Positions 1-9,015 are shown, counted from the first letter of the stretch. The stretch: 64,000 bases of DNA from Anaerovorax odorimutans (GCA_016841185.1 JAENZQ010000001.1:198364-262363), one strand, 5' to 3'. Program-made: numbers and translations. Notes: generated by a model not told the origin, from the sequence alone.

Positions 1-207
1 ATCTTCCTCTTTACTGACATCTACTTTTACGGCTCCTGACAATCCCGGGTTGCCGGCAATCACTTCCTCAAACGCTTTATCATTTATGTCAAAAATAACA
101 ACATTTGCACCTTCCTTGATGAACCTCTGAGCTGTGGCCAGCCCTATGCCGCTGGCTCCTCCGGTAACAACCACTCTCTTTCCTTGTAGATCTTCATGTC
201 TGGACAT
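1..207 (-). CDS. SDR-family oxidoreductase, N-terminal part (runs off left edge)
   Basis: The first 69 codons of a short-chain dehydrogenase/reductase are present; the gene continues beyond base 1. The ATG at 205-207 follows a strong AGGAGG. Near the N terminus there is a Rossmann dinucleotide motif (TGGASGIG), and the second beta strand ends in an Asp (VIFDIND), which usually means NAD(H) rather than NADP(H). It is the last visible gene of the operon that starts at 5454, 46 bases after the AcoX-type gene. It is the second SDR of this operon, so the pathway probably includes two NAD-linked oxidation or reduction steps. The substrate cannot be told. Confidence 0.9.
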   Translation of the reverse strand, partial: MSRHEDLQGKRVVVTGGASGIGLATAQRFIKEGANVVIFDINDKAFEEVIAGNPGLSGAVKVDVSKEED

Positions 208-253
208 TATAAACCCTCCTTCTTAAAATAATGTTTGCTTTTCGCTTAAATCC

Positions 254-1360
254 CTATGTTCTTATAGGATATATGATTTGTTCTTTATATCCAACGATTG
301 CTTTTATATATCCCTTAAGCATTTCATCGGCTTCGCTGTCACCCGTATCCACAAGAAATGGATTTCCCCTAAGTTCGGAAATCTTATGTTTGGTGGTGAT
401 AACGATAATATTTTCTTTTCCGATCTGTTTTATCACAGCAGGGCTGATTTGTTGATTCCCTCTTCCCAGCAGGTATCCCTGACCTCCAATAGGTGTAACG
501 ATCAGCTTGCATTTTTTTCCTTTTATAAGCCCCAACAGCTGTTTTTCTGCCACATCTAATGCGACCATTTGCTTGTTCAGAATAATATCCACTCCAAGCA
601 AAGTATATGGAAGTCCTAATTGCTCCATAACCGCACGTGTGGTAGTGCCGGGGCCGACCACATATAAAACATCTTCCTGCATGTTGTCCATCACATCAAG
701 GGCAGCAGAAACCTGAGATGCCGTTTCACTGAAAGGTGTCGGCGCTTTTCGGTTTTGCACATAGTTTCTTTCATAAGGTATTTTTAAATATCCGTACAGC
801 TTTGTATTCACATGACCTGCTCTGTATGCATTCTCGTCAATGTCTAAAACCTCAACTTCCTGCAGCCGCTTTATATTACCCGTAAGGTAGAGTCTTGCAA
901 GTTCTCCTGCCTTCGTCGGATTTTTGGCATACACCGGCGAATGAATTTTTACTCCTGCAGGGATGCCGATAACAGGTACTTTCATTCCGACAGCATTATA
1001 AATATCTCGTGCCGTTCCGTCTCCTCCTGCAAATAATATAAAATCAACATCTTCCTGCATCATAGTCTTTGCAGCAGCAATGGTATCCTCGGAGGAGCAC
1101 ATCGAATCATTATGCCATACCACAATTGTTGAAAAACCAAAGTACTTTGCCTCATCCTCCCCCATCTCATGGGAACAGGTAATAATTTCAATGTCCTCTT
1201 TTAAATCACTAAGAACTGAAATTGCCTCCATACTTCTATGAGACGAGCGGGGTTTAGCTCCTAACGCCACAGCTTTTTGATAAACTCCGTCTGTCCCTTT
1301 TAATCCGACACTTCCGCCCATTCCTGCAATAGGATTTACTATAAAGCCTACCCGTTTCAA
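254..1360 (-). CDS. ATP-NAD kinase family protein, AcoX type
   Basis: A 368-residue protein of the NAD-kinase/diacylglycerol-kinase fold. The N terminus reads VGFIVNPIAGMGG and the nucleotide-binding GGDGT motif is at about residues 112-116. AcoX proteins are best known from acetoin-dehydrogenase operons, where their exact role is unclear; true NAD kinases make NADP from NAD. The start is TTG at 1360. Its Shine-Dalgarno AAAGGA overlaps the stop codon of the preceding gcvPB-like gene (1367), so translation is probably coupled. Its place between a P-protein-like decarboxylase and an SDR suggests it serves that pathway, perhaps by phosphorylating a cofactor or intermediate. That is inference. 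Confidence 0.8.
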   Translation of the reverse strand: MKRVGFIVNPIAGMGGSVGLKGTDGVYQKAVALGAKPRSSHRSMEAISVLSDLKEDIEIITCSHEMGEDEAKYFGFSTIVVWHNDSMCSSEDTIAAAKTMMQEDVDFILFAGGDGTARDIYNAVGMKVPVIGIPAGVKIHSPVYAKNPTKAGELARLYLTGNIKRLQEVEVLDIDENAYRAGHVNTKLYGYLKIPYERNYVQNRKAPTPFSETASQVSAALDVMDNMQEDVLYVVGPGTTTRAVMEQLGLPYTLLGVDIILNKQMVALDVAEKQLLGLIKGKKCKLIVTPIGGQGYLLGRGNQQISPAVIKQIGKENIIVITTKHKISELRGNPFLVDTGDSEADEMLKGYIKAIVGYKEQIIYPIRT

Positions 1361-1366
1361 TCTTCA

Positions 1367-2944
1367 TCATCCTTTATCTTTGGCTTTTTTCAGATAACTC
1401 CTCCAAGAGATTGCCCATTCATCCGGCTCATCCAGGGTCCTCTCATCCACCTGGTGACAAACGCTTCTGTGAGGTGCCGTTTTTATGATTTCCGGGCTTT
1501 CGTATGCTTCTTTTATGATATATTTCAGCGTCTCAATGTATTCATCCAAGTCTTCTTTTGATGGTGCCTCTGTAGGTTCTAATGTCATAGGCTCGGGAAT
1601 ATAGTAAGGATGATGGCTGGTCCAGTAATGCATTCCGAAATCCATCATTCTTCTCTGGACATCTCCCGTAGTAATACCCGTATCTTCCGCAAGCTTCTGT
1701 AATGTATATCTGACTTGCTCGACTCTTTGTTTGCCTTTAATATATGGTGCATCAATGCAGTCCACTTCCATTAGTTTCCGGAACAAGTAATTGTTGTTCA
1801 GAACCGCCACTTTTGCCACCTCATACAGGCCTTCGGCACCTAAAGCCATAATCCATGCATATGCTTTCAACACAACCGGAGCAACACCGTAAAACATTCT
1901 TACTTTGCCGATATTGAAAGGATCTCTGCATATATCATAATTTAAATAATATTTGTCTCCATCATAGTCAATAAGAGGTGCGGGAAGATATTTTTCCAGC
2001 TCTTTTGTAACGCCCATTGCTCCGACAGCCGGACCGCCGCAGCCATGAGGCGTTGAAAAAGATTTATGAAGATTGAAGAAACACATATCAAAACCTGCTT
2101 CCCTTGCTCTTGTAACCCCAAATAATCCGTTGGCATTGGCCTGATCATATCCGCACAAGCCGCCATGACTGTGTATTAAATCTGTAAACTCCTTGACTCT
2201 TGGGTTATAGACACCCGTATCTTCGGGATTTGCGACAATAAATCCGGCCGTCCTTTCGCTGACAGCTGCTTTGAAGGCTTCAAAATCCGGGTATCCGTCC
2301 TCATCGGGATGGATATAAATGATTCTATAACCCATTACTGCCGGAGCAGCAGCATCCGATGGATGTGAATAAATCGTAGTGATCACTTCATCTCTTGTGC
2401 GGGATTCTCCTTTATCGGCATGATAAGCACGCATAACAGAGGCCATAGCCATAACTGCCTGGCTTCCCCCTCCGGATTGGAAGCTGAATCGATCCATACC
2501 GGATATTTCATTCATAAAGACGCCGGTTTTATACATGATCTCAAGAATGCCTTGTACTGTACTTTCATCTTGCAAGGGATGCAGCTCTGTAATATCCGTC
2601 AACTTTGCAAGCATTTCATTTATTTTAGGACTGTATTTCACCGTACATGTACCCTGACCGATTTCGATATTCACATCGGCCCCAAGGGTTTCCTGGGACA
2701 GCCTCATATAATGCCTCAATACTCTTGGCTGGGATATCTCAGGAAGGTTGGGATGCTCTTTTCTTTTTAAATGATCAGGAATGCCGGATACCCCGTCTCC
2801 TACCACACCGACAACATCCTCTTCGGCTTTAGGTACTAATATTCCTCTTTCACCCTTTTGGCTTAATTCAAATATAATGGGTTCATCCCATTTTGCCTGA
2901 TGGAAGTTTTTTCTGACTCTTGAGTCTCTATTTATTTTTTTCAT
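1367..2944 (-). CDS. Glycine dehydrogenase (decarboxylating) subunit 2-like protein, divergent
   Basis: Homologue of GcvPB, the PLP-binding half of glycine-cleavage P-protein, 525 residues against roughly 480-490 in the usual enzyme, with an N-terminal extension. The PLP lysine lies in NLHKSFSTPHG, about residue 294. Several motifs conserved in true P-proteins have changed: the glycine run after PHG contains Cys (PHGCGGPA), the usual PAAGAHGE is replaced by SGGGSQAV, and the usual AHGTNPASA region reads SHPSDAAAPA. GCTVKY-like residues near the N terminus are kept. The start is ATG 2944, with AAAGGAAG at good spacing. It is cotranscribed with the GcvPA-like gene, but no gcvT or gcvH is in the window. 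Canonical glycine decarboxylase is possible; a related PLP enzyme with another amino acid substrate is more likely. Confidence 0.8.
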   Translation of the reverse strand: MKKINRDSRVRKNFHQAKWDEPIIFELSQKGERGILVPKAEEDVVGVVGDGVSGIPDHLKRKEHPNLPEISQPRVLRHYMRLSQETLGADVNIEIGQGTCTVKYSPKINEMLAKLTDITELHPLQDESTVQGILEIMYKTGVFMNEISGMDRFSFQSGGGSQAVMAMASVMRAYHADKGESRTRDEVITTIYSHPSDAAAPAVMGYRIIYIHPDEDGYPDFEAFKAAVSERTAGFIVANPEDTGVYNPRVKEFTDLIHSHGGLCGYDQANANGLFGVTRAREAGFDMCFFNLHKSFSTPHGCGGPAVGAMGVTKELEKYLPAPLIDYDGDKYYLNYDICRDPFNIGKVRMFYGVAPVVLKAYAWIMALGAEGLYEVAKVAVLNNNYLFRKLMEVDCIDAPYIKGKQRVEQVRYTLQKLAEDTGITTGDVQRRMMDFGMHYWTSHHPYYIPEPMTLEPTEAPSKEDLDEYIETLKYIIKEAYESPEIIKTAPHRSVCHQVDERTLDEPDEWAISWRSYLKKAKDKG

Positions 2945-2976
2945 ATTCACACTTCCTTTCTTTTTCTAATTATTTT

Positions 2977-4380
2977 CTATACATTTAAAACTTCCTCTAA
3001 TGCTGCGGCAAGCCGATCAATGTCTGTTTTCAAATGAATCTCAGTCACACAATATAATGCACACTGACCCAATTCAGGGAAATTCGAGGATAAATCCTTA
3101 CCTCCGAAAATATTTTTTTGCAGTAATTTTTTATTGATTTCCTTTACTGTTTTACCGGTTTTATTAAAATCAACTACAAATTCCTTGAAATTCACACTAT
3201 TAAAGAATGAGCCTTCAACTCCCGCTATTTGATTCAACCGCATAACTGCATATTGTGATTTTTGCATAATCGTCTGACCGATCTCTTCCATTCCCTTTGG
3301 CCCCATAAGTGCCAGATATACACCTGCCGTTATGCCCCATAACGCAGTCTGGGTTCCCACATATTCCTTACCGTGCTCTCTGTGATGCCCAAAAGAAGTT
3401 CTGTCAAAAGCCACATCACCAAAGCCATATTCCCCTTCCACACCGGTGGGTGCCATTCCAAAAATCCTTGAAGGGAATTCCATAACATATTTTTCCTCAT
3501 CACGCGTTGCAATAAATCCGGATTGGCCTCCGCCATAATTCATATGGATACCGAGAGGCTGCAAATCACCGCAAATAATATCCGCACCATATTGTGAAGG
3601 CGGCTTTAATACGCCTAATGTAATAGGATCAACACCAACAACACTTAATGCGCTAAACCGGTGTGCCAAATCCGATATTTGCCTCCCATTCTCCTCAATA
3701 AACCCTAAAAATGATGGATTCTCAAAGTATGCAGCAGCTGTTTTTTCAGATATTTTTCCCTTCAAATCCTCCAAATTCAGTTGTCCTGTTTCCTTTTCAT
3801 AATCGACTTGTATTAATTGTATGTCCGGAGCACAGTAGTTTTTCATGATCAAGAACCTATCTTTGTCCATTGACTTGGGAACAAGTGCTTCTTTTCTGCC
3901 GGTTATTCTTGATGCCATGCGTATAGATGTTGCAGCAGCCTGACCCCAGTCCATAGTTGGTACATTTACAACATCCATGTCAACAAGCTCACCCACAAGA
4001 CTTTCGTATTCAAACAGTGCCTGGAATCTTCCAAAGTCGTTATATGGTTCACCGCCATATGCAGTGAGAAATTCACCTCTTGAATTAATTTCATCACAAA
4101 TTGCCGGAACATAATGCTGCCAGCATCCGGCACCTAAAAAGTTAAGATTATCTTTGCAGTTTATATTCTTTTTAAGAATCTCCTCTACGTGCCTTCTAAG
4201 CTCATACTCTGATGGAATTGCTTCGGGCAGCTTCATATTATCTTTTAATTTGATCGCTTCCGGTACTTCCTCATGCAATTCTTCCAAATTGTTAAGCCCT
4301 ATGGCTTTAAGCATTTCCTTCTGTACTTCCGGAACTGAATTTGGTATGTATGGATGGTTTTTAAACCCTTTAATCGCCAT
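2977..4380 (-). CDS. Glycine dehydrogenase (decarboxylating) subunit 1-like protein, divergent
   Basis: Homologue of GcvPA, 467 residues (usual 440-450). It keeps the family signature FLGAGCWQHYVPA around residue 82 and the following REFLTAY, but the conserved TPYQPEISQG segment has become GGEPYNDFGRF. It pairs with the GcvPB-like subunit encoded 33 bases downstream; in the family the two halves form the alpha2beta2 P-protein. Start ATG 4380 after AGGGAAG. A 294-base gap containing mosaic repeats separates it from the upstream SDR gene, so transcription from the sigma-54 promoter at 5495 must cross that gap, or an unseen promoter exists. Co-divergence of both subunits supports a changed substrate. 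Confidence 0.8.
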   Translation of the reverse strand: MAIKGFKNHPYIPNSVPEVQKEMLKAIGLNNLEELHEEVPEAIKLKDNMKLPEAIPSEYELRRHVEEILKKNINCKDNLNFLGAGCWQHYVPAICDEINSRGEFLTAYGGEPYNDFGRFQALFEYESLVGELVDMDVVNVPTMDWGQAAATSIRMASRITGRKEALVPKSMDKDRFLIMKNYCAPDIQLIQVDYEKETGQLNLEDLKGKISEKTAAAYFENPSFLGFIEENGRQISDLAHRFSALSVVGVDPITLGVLKPPSQYGADIICGDLQPLGIHMNYGGGQSGFIATRDEEKYVMEFPSRIFGMAPTGVEGEYGFGDVAFDRTSFGHHREHGKEYVGTQTALWGITAGVYLALMGPKGMEEIGQTIMQKSQYAVMRLNQIAGVEGSFFNSVNFKEFVVDFNKTGKTVKEINKKLLQKNIFGGKDLSSNFPELGQCALYCVTEIHLKTDIDRLAAALEEVLNV

Positions 4381-4674
4381 TTTCTTCCCTCCTATATTAT
4401 TTATAGTTGTGTAAGTATGAGTGTCAGCTTAAGCGTGAATGTGTGTTGCTCCTTTGGAACAGTAAAAGTGTAGGGATAGGACTTGCCCCTGTCCTTAAAA
4501 GATTAGAGGTTAGGGTTAGTACAGATAATAGATAATGGATAATAGATAATAGTTACAATCAGATACTATGATACAGCCATAGTTCCTACTCTTCTATTAT
4601 GTATGATAATGAGGTTTTGTCCCAAAACCTGCTTACACTGCTCCCAAAGTAGTTACTTATGCTTACGACTTAAA
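4381..4674. repeat. Intergenic mosaic of three dispersed repeat families
   Basis: This 294-base gap holds no gene. It contains, in order, a GTAAGTATGAGTGT-type run (4410-4445), a GGACAGGGGCAAG-type hairpin in reverse orientation (4471-4496), a TTAGAGGTTAG segment, a run of GATAATAGATAA-like units (4523-4552), and a decayed hairpin (AGATACTATGAT/GCCATAGTTCCT, 4561-4587). The same parts in the same order occur after 7440 and, in reverse orientation, at 55888-56024. No sigma-54 promoter or glycine riboswitch was seen here. Confidence 0.75.
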
Positions 4675-5454
4675 TTATGCTATCCCGCCCCCGTCAACAA
4701 CAATTGCTGCACCTGTTATCCACTTTGAAAGGTCGCTTGCAAGAAATAATACGGTATTTGCAATATCTTCCGGCATTCCCAACCTTTCAAGAGGCCTTCC
4801 TTTTGCCGAGTCTTTAAGAAAAGCAGCTTCTTCACACCCAAGCTGCCGGCCTTCTTCCCTAAGTAAATTGGTATCGGTATCACCGGGATTAACACTGTTC
4901 ACCCGAATGTTTTGCGGTCCATGATCAATTGCCATTGCACGTGTCAGATTTACGATTCCACCTTTTACCGCACAATAGGCTGCAGCTTTATCTCCGCCTT
5001 TCAGGCCCCATCCTGACCCGGTATTGATGATACTTCCTCCGCCTTCTGCTGCCATAATGGGAATGACAAACTTTGACATAAGATATGTCCCTTTTAACCC
5101 CACATCCAATACCAAATCCCATTCTTTTTCTTCAAGATCTACAACTGATTTTCTAAAAGTAACACCTGCATTATTAAAAAGAATATCGATCCTTCCATAA
5201 GTATCTTTGATTTCATTGACTGTTTTCTCTACTTGTTTTAACGATGTAACGTCACATTTTTTGAAAATAGCAGCTCTTCCGGCCTTTATCAGATTTTGAG
5301 CTTCCTGTTTTCCTTTTTCATTTACATCCAGCATAGCTACCTTAGCACCATATGCCGAAAGCAGTTGTGCGACCCCCAGCCCGATACCTGATGCTGCTCC
5401 TGTAATAACTGCAACTTTTCCCTCAAGTGACAATACATCTTTTTTTTGTAACAT
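4675..5454 (-). CDS. SDR-family oxidoreductase (NAD-type)
   Basis: A 259-residue classical short-chain dehydrogenase. Cofactor motif TGAASGIG at residues 18-25, acidic residue Asp43 at the end of beta-2 (NAD preference), NNAG at 94-97, and the catalytic Ser147-Tyr160-Lys164 set (YCAVK). The C terminus VDGGGIA is typical of the FabG/glucose-dehydrogenase-like branch. Start ATG 5454 with AGGAGG 8 bases upstream. It is the first gene after the sigma-54 promoter at 5495-5510. Together with the second SDR at the left edge it suggests that an alcohol or keto intermediate is handled next to the GcvP-like enzyme. Substrate unknown. Confidence 0.9.
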   Translation of the reverse strand: MLQKKDVLSLEGKVAVITGAASGIGLGVAQLLSAYGAKVAMLDVNEKGKQEAQNLIKAGRAAIFKKCDVTSLKQVEKTVNEIKDTYGRIDILFNNAGVTFRKSVVDLEEKEWDLVLDVGLKGTYLMSKFVIPIMAAEGGGSIINTGSGWGLKGGDKAAAYCAVKGGIVNLTRAMAIDHGPQNIRVNSVNPGDTDTNLLREEGRQLGCEEAAFLKDSAKGRPLERLGMPEDIANTVLFLASDLSKWITGAAIVVDGGGIA

Positions 5455-5494
5455 GGTTCAATCCTCCTCTCATCCTGCTTTTTAAAATGTTACT

Positions 5495-5510
5495 TGCATC
5501 TTTTATGCCA
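5495..5510 (-). promoter_or_regulatory. Sigma-54 (-24/-12) promoter of the SDR/gcvP-like operon
   Basis: On the minus strand the sequence reads TGGCATAAAAGATGCA, with the invariant GG and GC dinucleotides at exactly the required spacing. The predicted start site near 5484 leaves a leader of about 30 bases with AGGAGG before the ATG at 5454. The divergent neighbour is a sigma-54 activator, which fits. Confidence 0.85.
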
Positions 5511-5554
5511 GTCTTTAAGATTGCAACAAAATTTGTGTAAATCATTTAAAAATA

Positions 5555-5583
5555 AAGGTTTCACCTCTTTTAAGAGTAACCTT
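5555..5583. promoter_or_regulatory. Dyad, candidate enhancer site for the sigma-54 activator
   Basis: Imperfect inverted repeat with outer arms AAGGTT/AACCTT and inner arms CTCTT/AAGAG. Its centre is about 85 bases upstream of the predicted sigma-54 start site, a normal position for an activator-binding site. No binding data; inferred from position and symmetry. Confidence 0.5.
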
Positions 5584-5696
5584 ATTAATATGGAAATAAA
5601 TAAAAAGAGCCGTATTATGCCAATAATGACAAAGGATTTGCCATCTCTTGCAAAGTGGGATATAATTAAAAAAATCTATTTTTAAAAAAGGTGCTG

Positions 5697-7433
5697 ATGA
5701 AATTGATACTCCTTGAAGAATTCAGATCCGACCTTCAAAATATGATAGAAGGAATAAGCAATTCCTTAAATTTAGAAGCTGCGGTATTTGACTCACAGAA
5801 TCATATCATTGCCAGTACACCCACCTATTTAGATAGAAAGGGAAGTGCAGTCCATGCGCCCTCCATTGAAGAAGTAATCATAAATGGGAACATACTGGTA
5901 AATAAACCGGGCTACATGAAATCATGTATCGGATGTCGATTTAAAGGAAATTGCCCTGCAACTATCGAAATATTGAATTGCATCAAGTATGATAATAAAC
6001 CTGTGGGCGTTATTACCCTTACATCTTTCACAAAGAACGGCCACAATAGAATCACTCAAAACCTCCACGTCTATGTGAATATCGTCAATCAAATGACGGA
6101 ATTTATTTCAAATCTGATTTCCAGTAAGTATAAAAGCAATCAGGTTGACAGATTCCGGAAAATCCTTCAAGGCATTTTAAATATATCTGACAAATGCCTC
6201 TTAGTGGTGGATAAAAACGGGTTTGTGAATTTCAGTAATCCAGCAGCTGAAAAGCTGTTTTCATTTTGCGGTTTATATTCACAATCAATCCATCGGTTAC
6301 TGCCGGAACCTGTTTATAAAAAGATTATGAGCGGAAAATCTATTGATGAAATATTGAGAAACCAAAAAATCAACGGCAAAATCACCTCTTTCCCTTTATT
6401 CGAAAACGATGAATTTCAAGGAGCTGTTATTCAGATTACCCCGAACAGCTTAACAGGCAATACGCAGCTTTCACACGAAAACCGAAAACAAAAATCCTCC
6501 ATTGATGATATAAAAGGAACCAGCCCCGCTATAGCTCTTTTAAAAAATAAAATCAAAAAAATTGCCAAAAGTTCGTCTACAGTCTTAATAACCGGTGAAA
6601 CAGGTACCGGCAAAGGTCTTGCAGCAAAGGCCATCCATCATGAAAGTATCAGGCGTAGCTTTCCGTTCATTTTGATAAATTGTGCCAGTATTCCCGAAAC
6701 TTTATTTGAGAGCGAATTATTCGGTTATGAAGAAGGCGCTTTTACAGGTGCTAAGAAAGGCGGAAAACCGGGGCAGTTTGAATTGGCCCAGAACGGCACT
6801 CTGTTTCTGGATGAAATAGGCGAAATGCCGCTGCATGTCCAGGCAAAACTTTTAAAAGTATTACAGGATCACACCATTGAACGTGTGGGAGGAACAAGCT
6901 CAATTCCCATTGACGTCAGAATCATAGCAGCAACCAACAAGAATTTGGTTAAAATGGTTAAAGAACAAAAATTCAGAGAGGACCTTTATTACCGGTTAAA
7001 TGTAATCCCTATAGAAATCCCCTCTTTAGCCGACAGGATCGGCGATATTGAAGAATTGGCCCATGAATTTCTCAAAAAATATTCCGATAAACTTCATAAA
7101 AATATTGACGGATTTTCAAAAGATGTTCTTCATCTTTTTTATCAATATAATTGGCCGGGGAACATCCGGGAATTGGAGAATGTAATTGAATATGTGGTGA
7201 ATATAGAAGAAAAAAATAAAATCCGGCTAAGCAGCTTGCCTGAAAAGTTTGGAAATTCGGTTGTGAATAATACCTCCTTAATCCAAAATAAAAAGGATAA
7301 CATGGAATTGGAAGCCATAAGAAGTGCTTTAAATAAGTATGGTTGGGATGTGAAAGGTAAAACCCTCGCAGCAGAAGAACTGGGCATCGGCCTCAGAACT
7401 TTATACAGGAAGATACAGAAACTTCAGATATAG
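5697..7433 (+). CDS. Sigma-54-dependent transcriptional activator with Cys-motif sensor and PAS domain
   Basis: Domains in order (numbered from the alternative GTG at 5691): an N-terminal sensor of about 150 residues with a cysteine group C79-x2-C82-x5-C88; a PAS-like domain at about 160-250; an AAA+ sigma-54 interaction domain with Walker A GETGTGKG (302-309) and an intact GAFTGA loop (349-354); and a C-terminal Fis-type helix-turn-helix (AAEELGIGLRTLYRKI). I prefer ATG 5697 as start because AAGG lies 5 bases before it; GTG 5691 is possible. It is divergent from the SDR/gcvP-like operon and very likely activates it. The cysteines suggest a metal, redox or ligand-binding sensor. Confidence 0.9.
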   Translation: MKLILLEEFRSDLQNMIEGISNSLNLEAAVFDSQNHIIASTPTYLDRKGSAVHAPSIEEVIINGNILVNKPGYMKSCIGCRFKGNCPATIEILNCIKYDNKPVGVITLTSFTKNGHNRITQNLHVYVNIVNQMTEFISNLISSKYKSNQVDRFRKILQGILNISDKCLLVVDKNGFVNFSNPAAEKLFSFCGLYSQSIHRLLPEPVYKKIMSGKSIDEILRNQKINGKITSFPLFENDEFQGAVIQITPNSLTGNTQLSHENRKQKSSIDDIKGTSPAIALLKNKIKKIAKSSSTVLITGETGTGKGLAAKAIHHESIRRSFPFILINCASIPETLFESELFGYEEGAFTGAKKGGKPGQFELAQNGTLFLDEIGEMPLHVQAKLLKVLQDHTIERVGGTSSIPIDVRIIAATNKNLVKMVKEQKFREDLYYRLNVIPIEIPSLADRIGDIEELAHEFLKKYSDKLHKNIDGFSKDVLHLFYQYNWPGNIRELENVIEYVVNIEEKNKIRLSSLPEKFGNSVVNNTSLIQNKKDNMELEAIRSALNKYGWDVKGKTLAAEELGIGLRTLYRKIQKLQI

Positions 7434-7477
7434 TGTGAGTATGAGTGTAAGTATAGTAAAAGTGTAAGTGTAAGCAG

Positions 7478-7559
7478 AGGTTAGTGGTTAGAGTCAGATA
7501 ATAGATAAAGGATATAGATAACAGTTGTGGTGAGAAACTATGACACAGTCATAGTTTCT
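7478..7559 (+). repeat. Dispersed repeat: GATAATAGATAA run plus perfect hairpin
   Basis: A GAGGTTAGTGGTTAGAG segment is followed by GATAATAGATAAAGGATATAGATAACAG-type units and then a perfect 12-bp inverted repeat (AGAAACTATGAC, loop ACA, GTCATAGTTTCT; 7533-7559). Related copies lie at 4501-4588, 48377-48462 and 55940-56024. The stretch 7434-7477 before it is a GTAAGTATGAGTGT-type run. No gene is present between 7434 and 7797. Confidence 0.85.
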
Positions 7560-7676
7560 ACCTTCATTATTCTGCGTGGGTATCTGAGGTTGAAGCTGCA
7601 ACACAGATACACGATTTCTTATTCCTTTAGAGCCTCCAAAAGACCGGAGGTCAAGGCCCCTCTTTTGAAAGAATTT

Positions 7677-7793
7677 AGACTTTAATAAATTAGCCAAGTT
7701 CGAGGCGCAACGCAACCAAAGAGCAGAGCTTGCAAAGAAGTAAGTGAGCACCGCAGGCAAGGCATAAAAGAAATTGGCAATTTAGTAAAGTCT
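7677..7793. other. Structured GC-richer noncoding element with long interrupted stem
   Basis: Arms AGACTTTA-AT-AAATTAGCCAA (7677-7697) and TTGGCAATTTAG-TAAAGTCT (7774-7793) pair over about 19 bases. They enclose a 76-base, GC-richer loop rich in GC-AA motifs (GAGGCGCAACGCAACC, GCACCGCAGGCAAGGC). A smaller hairpin (CCTCC/GGAGG) lies just before it near 7633. It ends 4 bases from the macB-type permease stop codon. There is no U-run, so it is not an ordinary terminator. Probably a dispersed structured repeat or a 3' UTR element; I do not recognise it. Confidence 0.5.
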
Positions 7794-7797
7794 GGTG

Positions 7798-9015
7798 CTA
7801 TTCGTAGCGCAACGCATTAATAGGATCCATCTTCGAAGCCTTCCTGGCAGGGTAGAACCCGAAAAATATACCTACGCTGATAGAAAACAGAGTCGCAATC
7901 AAAATGGATATAATGGAAACTGCCGGCGGAAAGCCAATGATAACAGCTATTATGGCTGAAATCAAAATACCAAAGAGAATACCAATAATCCCGCCGATTG
8001 CAGAAATAATAATTGCTTCAACCAGAAACTGCATCATGACATCCTTGTATTTTGCTCCTATTGCTTTCCTGATTCCAATCTCTTTAGTTCTTTCCGTTAC
8101 GGATACCAGCATGATGTTCATAACACCGATCCCGCCTACAACTAAAGATATGGCTGCAATCGCCCCTACAACCAGTGTAAGAATGCTCATAATTTGATTG
8201 ACCATCTGCAATTCACTTTCTGCGGTATAGGTAATATAGAGGTTTTTGCCCTCAGAATTATGCCTTCTTTCAATAATGGATATCATCCTGCTCAAAGTCT
8301 GGTTGGCATTGACACCTTTATTGAAATTGATTTCCAGACCCCAGTAATTTCCGTTCATTCCCAGCATCTGCTCCATGTTTGTTATGGGTACATATATGGC
8401 GAGGGGCGGCTCGTAGCCCCCTAAATTACCAAAGGGGGCAGGTTTATCTTCCATAACGCCAATGATAATAAATGTTTCCTGACCATTTCTTAAATCTACT
8501 GTTATTTCTTCCTCCAGTACATCAGTCCTTCCAAACACCTTTAATGCCAATTTTTCGTCAATAACAGCCGCACTTCTTCTGGTTTTCATATCCGTTTCCA
8601 AAAGAAAACGTCCCTTTTTCATGGATATGTTCTCTATTTTATTAAATTCCTCATTGACCCCTGATAATTCAACTCTGATTTCCTCAGTCCTCTTAATAAC
8701 CTTTCCACTGTCTGAAACCATTGGACTCATGCCTTTGATTTCTTTGGAAAAAGCCTCTGACAAAATATTGATATCATCTTTTGAAATATAGTCTCTCAGT
8801 CTTGGATTCTCCCTCCAGCTCAGACCCAAATAGGCACGATTCACACCAAAGGACTCAAACTCCTTAAGAATCATCTGCTGGCTCCCATGGCCCAGAGAAA
8901 CGATAATAATAACAGAACTGATACCGATAATAATGCCTAACATGGTAAGCAGAGATCTCATTTTATTTGAAAATATTGCTTCCAATGCAATCTTAACACT
9001 TTCTAATAAATTCAT
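7798..9015 (-). CDS. ABC transporter permease, MacB/FtsX type
   Basis: A 405-residue inner-membrane permease of the MacB family. The N-terminal membrane segment at about 20-42 is followed by a large extracytoplasmic domain (about 45-270), then three C-terminal membrane segments with the FtsX-domain motif [20 protein letters not shown] in the first cytoplasmic turn. The end [17 protein letters not shown] is characteristic. It overlaps the ATPase gene by 4 bases and is the last gene of a three-gene operon. Such systems export peptides, lipids or antibiotics, or act in envelope stress. The substrate is not deducible. Confidence 0.93.
   Translation of the reverse strand: MNLLESVKIALEAIFSNKMRSLLTMLGIIIGISSVIIIVSLGHGSQQMILKEFESFGVNRAYLGLSWRENPRLRDYISKDDINILSEAFSKEIKGMSPMVSDSGKVIKRTEEIRVELSGVNEEFNKIENISMKKGRFLLETDMKTRRSAAVIDEKLALKVFGRTDVLEEEITVDLRNGQETFIIIGVMEDKPAPFGNLGGYEPPLAIYVPITNMEQMLGMNGNYWGLEINFNKGVNANQTLSRMISIIERRHNSEGKNLYITYTAESELQMVNQIMSILTLVVGAIAAISLVVGGIGVMNIMLVSVTERTKEIGIRKAIGAKYKDVMMQFLVEAIIISAIGGIIGILFGILISAIIAVIIGFPPAVSIISILIATLFSISVGIFFGFYPARKASKMDPINALRYE

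Noticed and set aside
4501-4560. CRISPR-like short repeats (GATAATAGATAA units)
   Set aside because: Units are contiguous, degenerate and without spacers; no cas genes in the window.
4381-4674. Glycine riboswitch before the gcvP-like genes
   Set aside because: No aptamer core found; the gap consists of dispersed repeats.
5494-5685. 63-codon plus-strand frame before the sigma-54 activator
   Set aside because: It covers the sigma-54 promoter and dyad, has no ribosome site and no resemblance to known proteins.
7494-7760. 88-codon frame on the minus strand between the sigma-54 activator and the permease
   Set aside because: It runs through the dispersed repeat, its hairpin and the structured element; no ribosome site, composition unlike the real genes.
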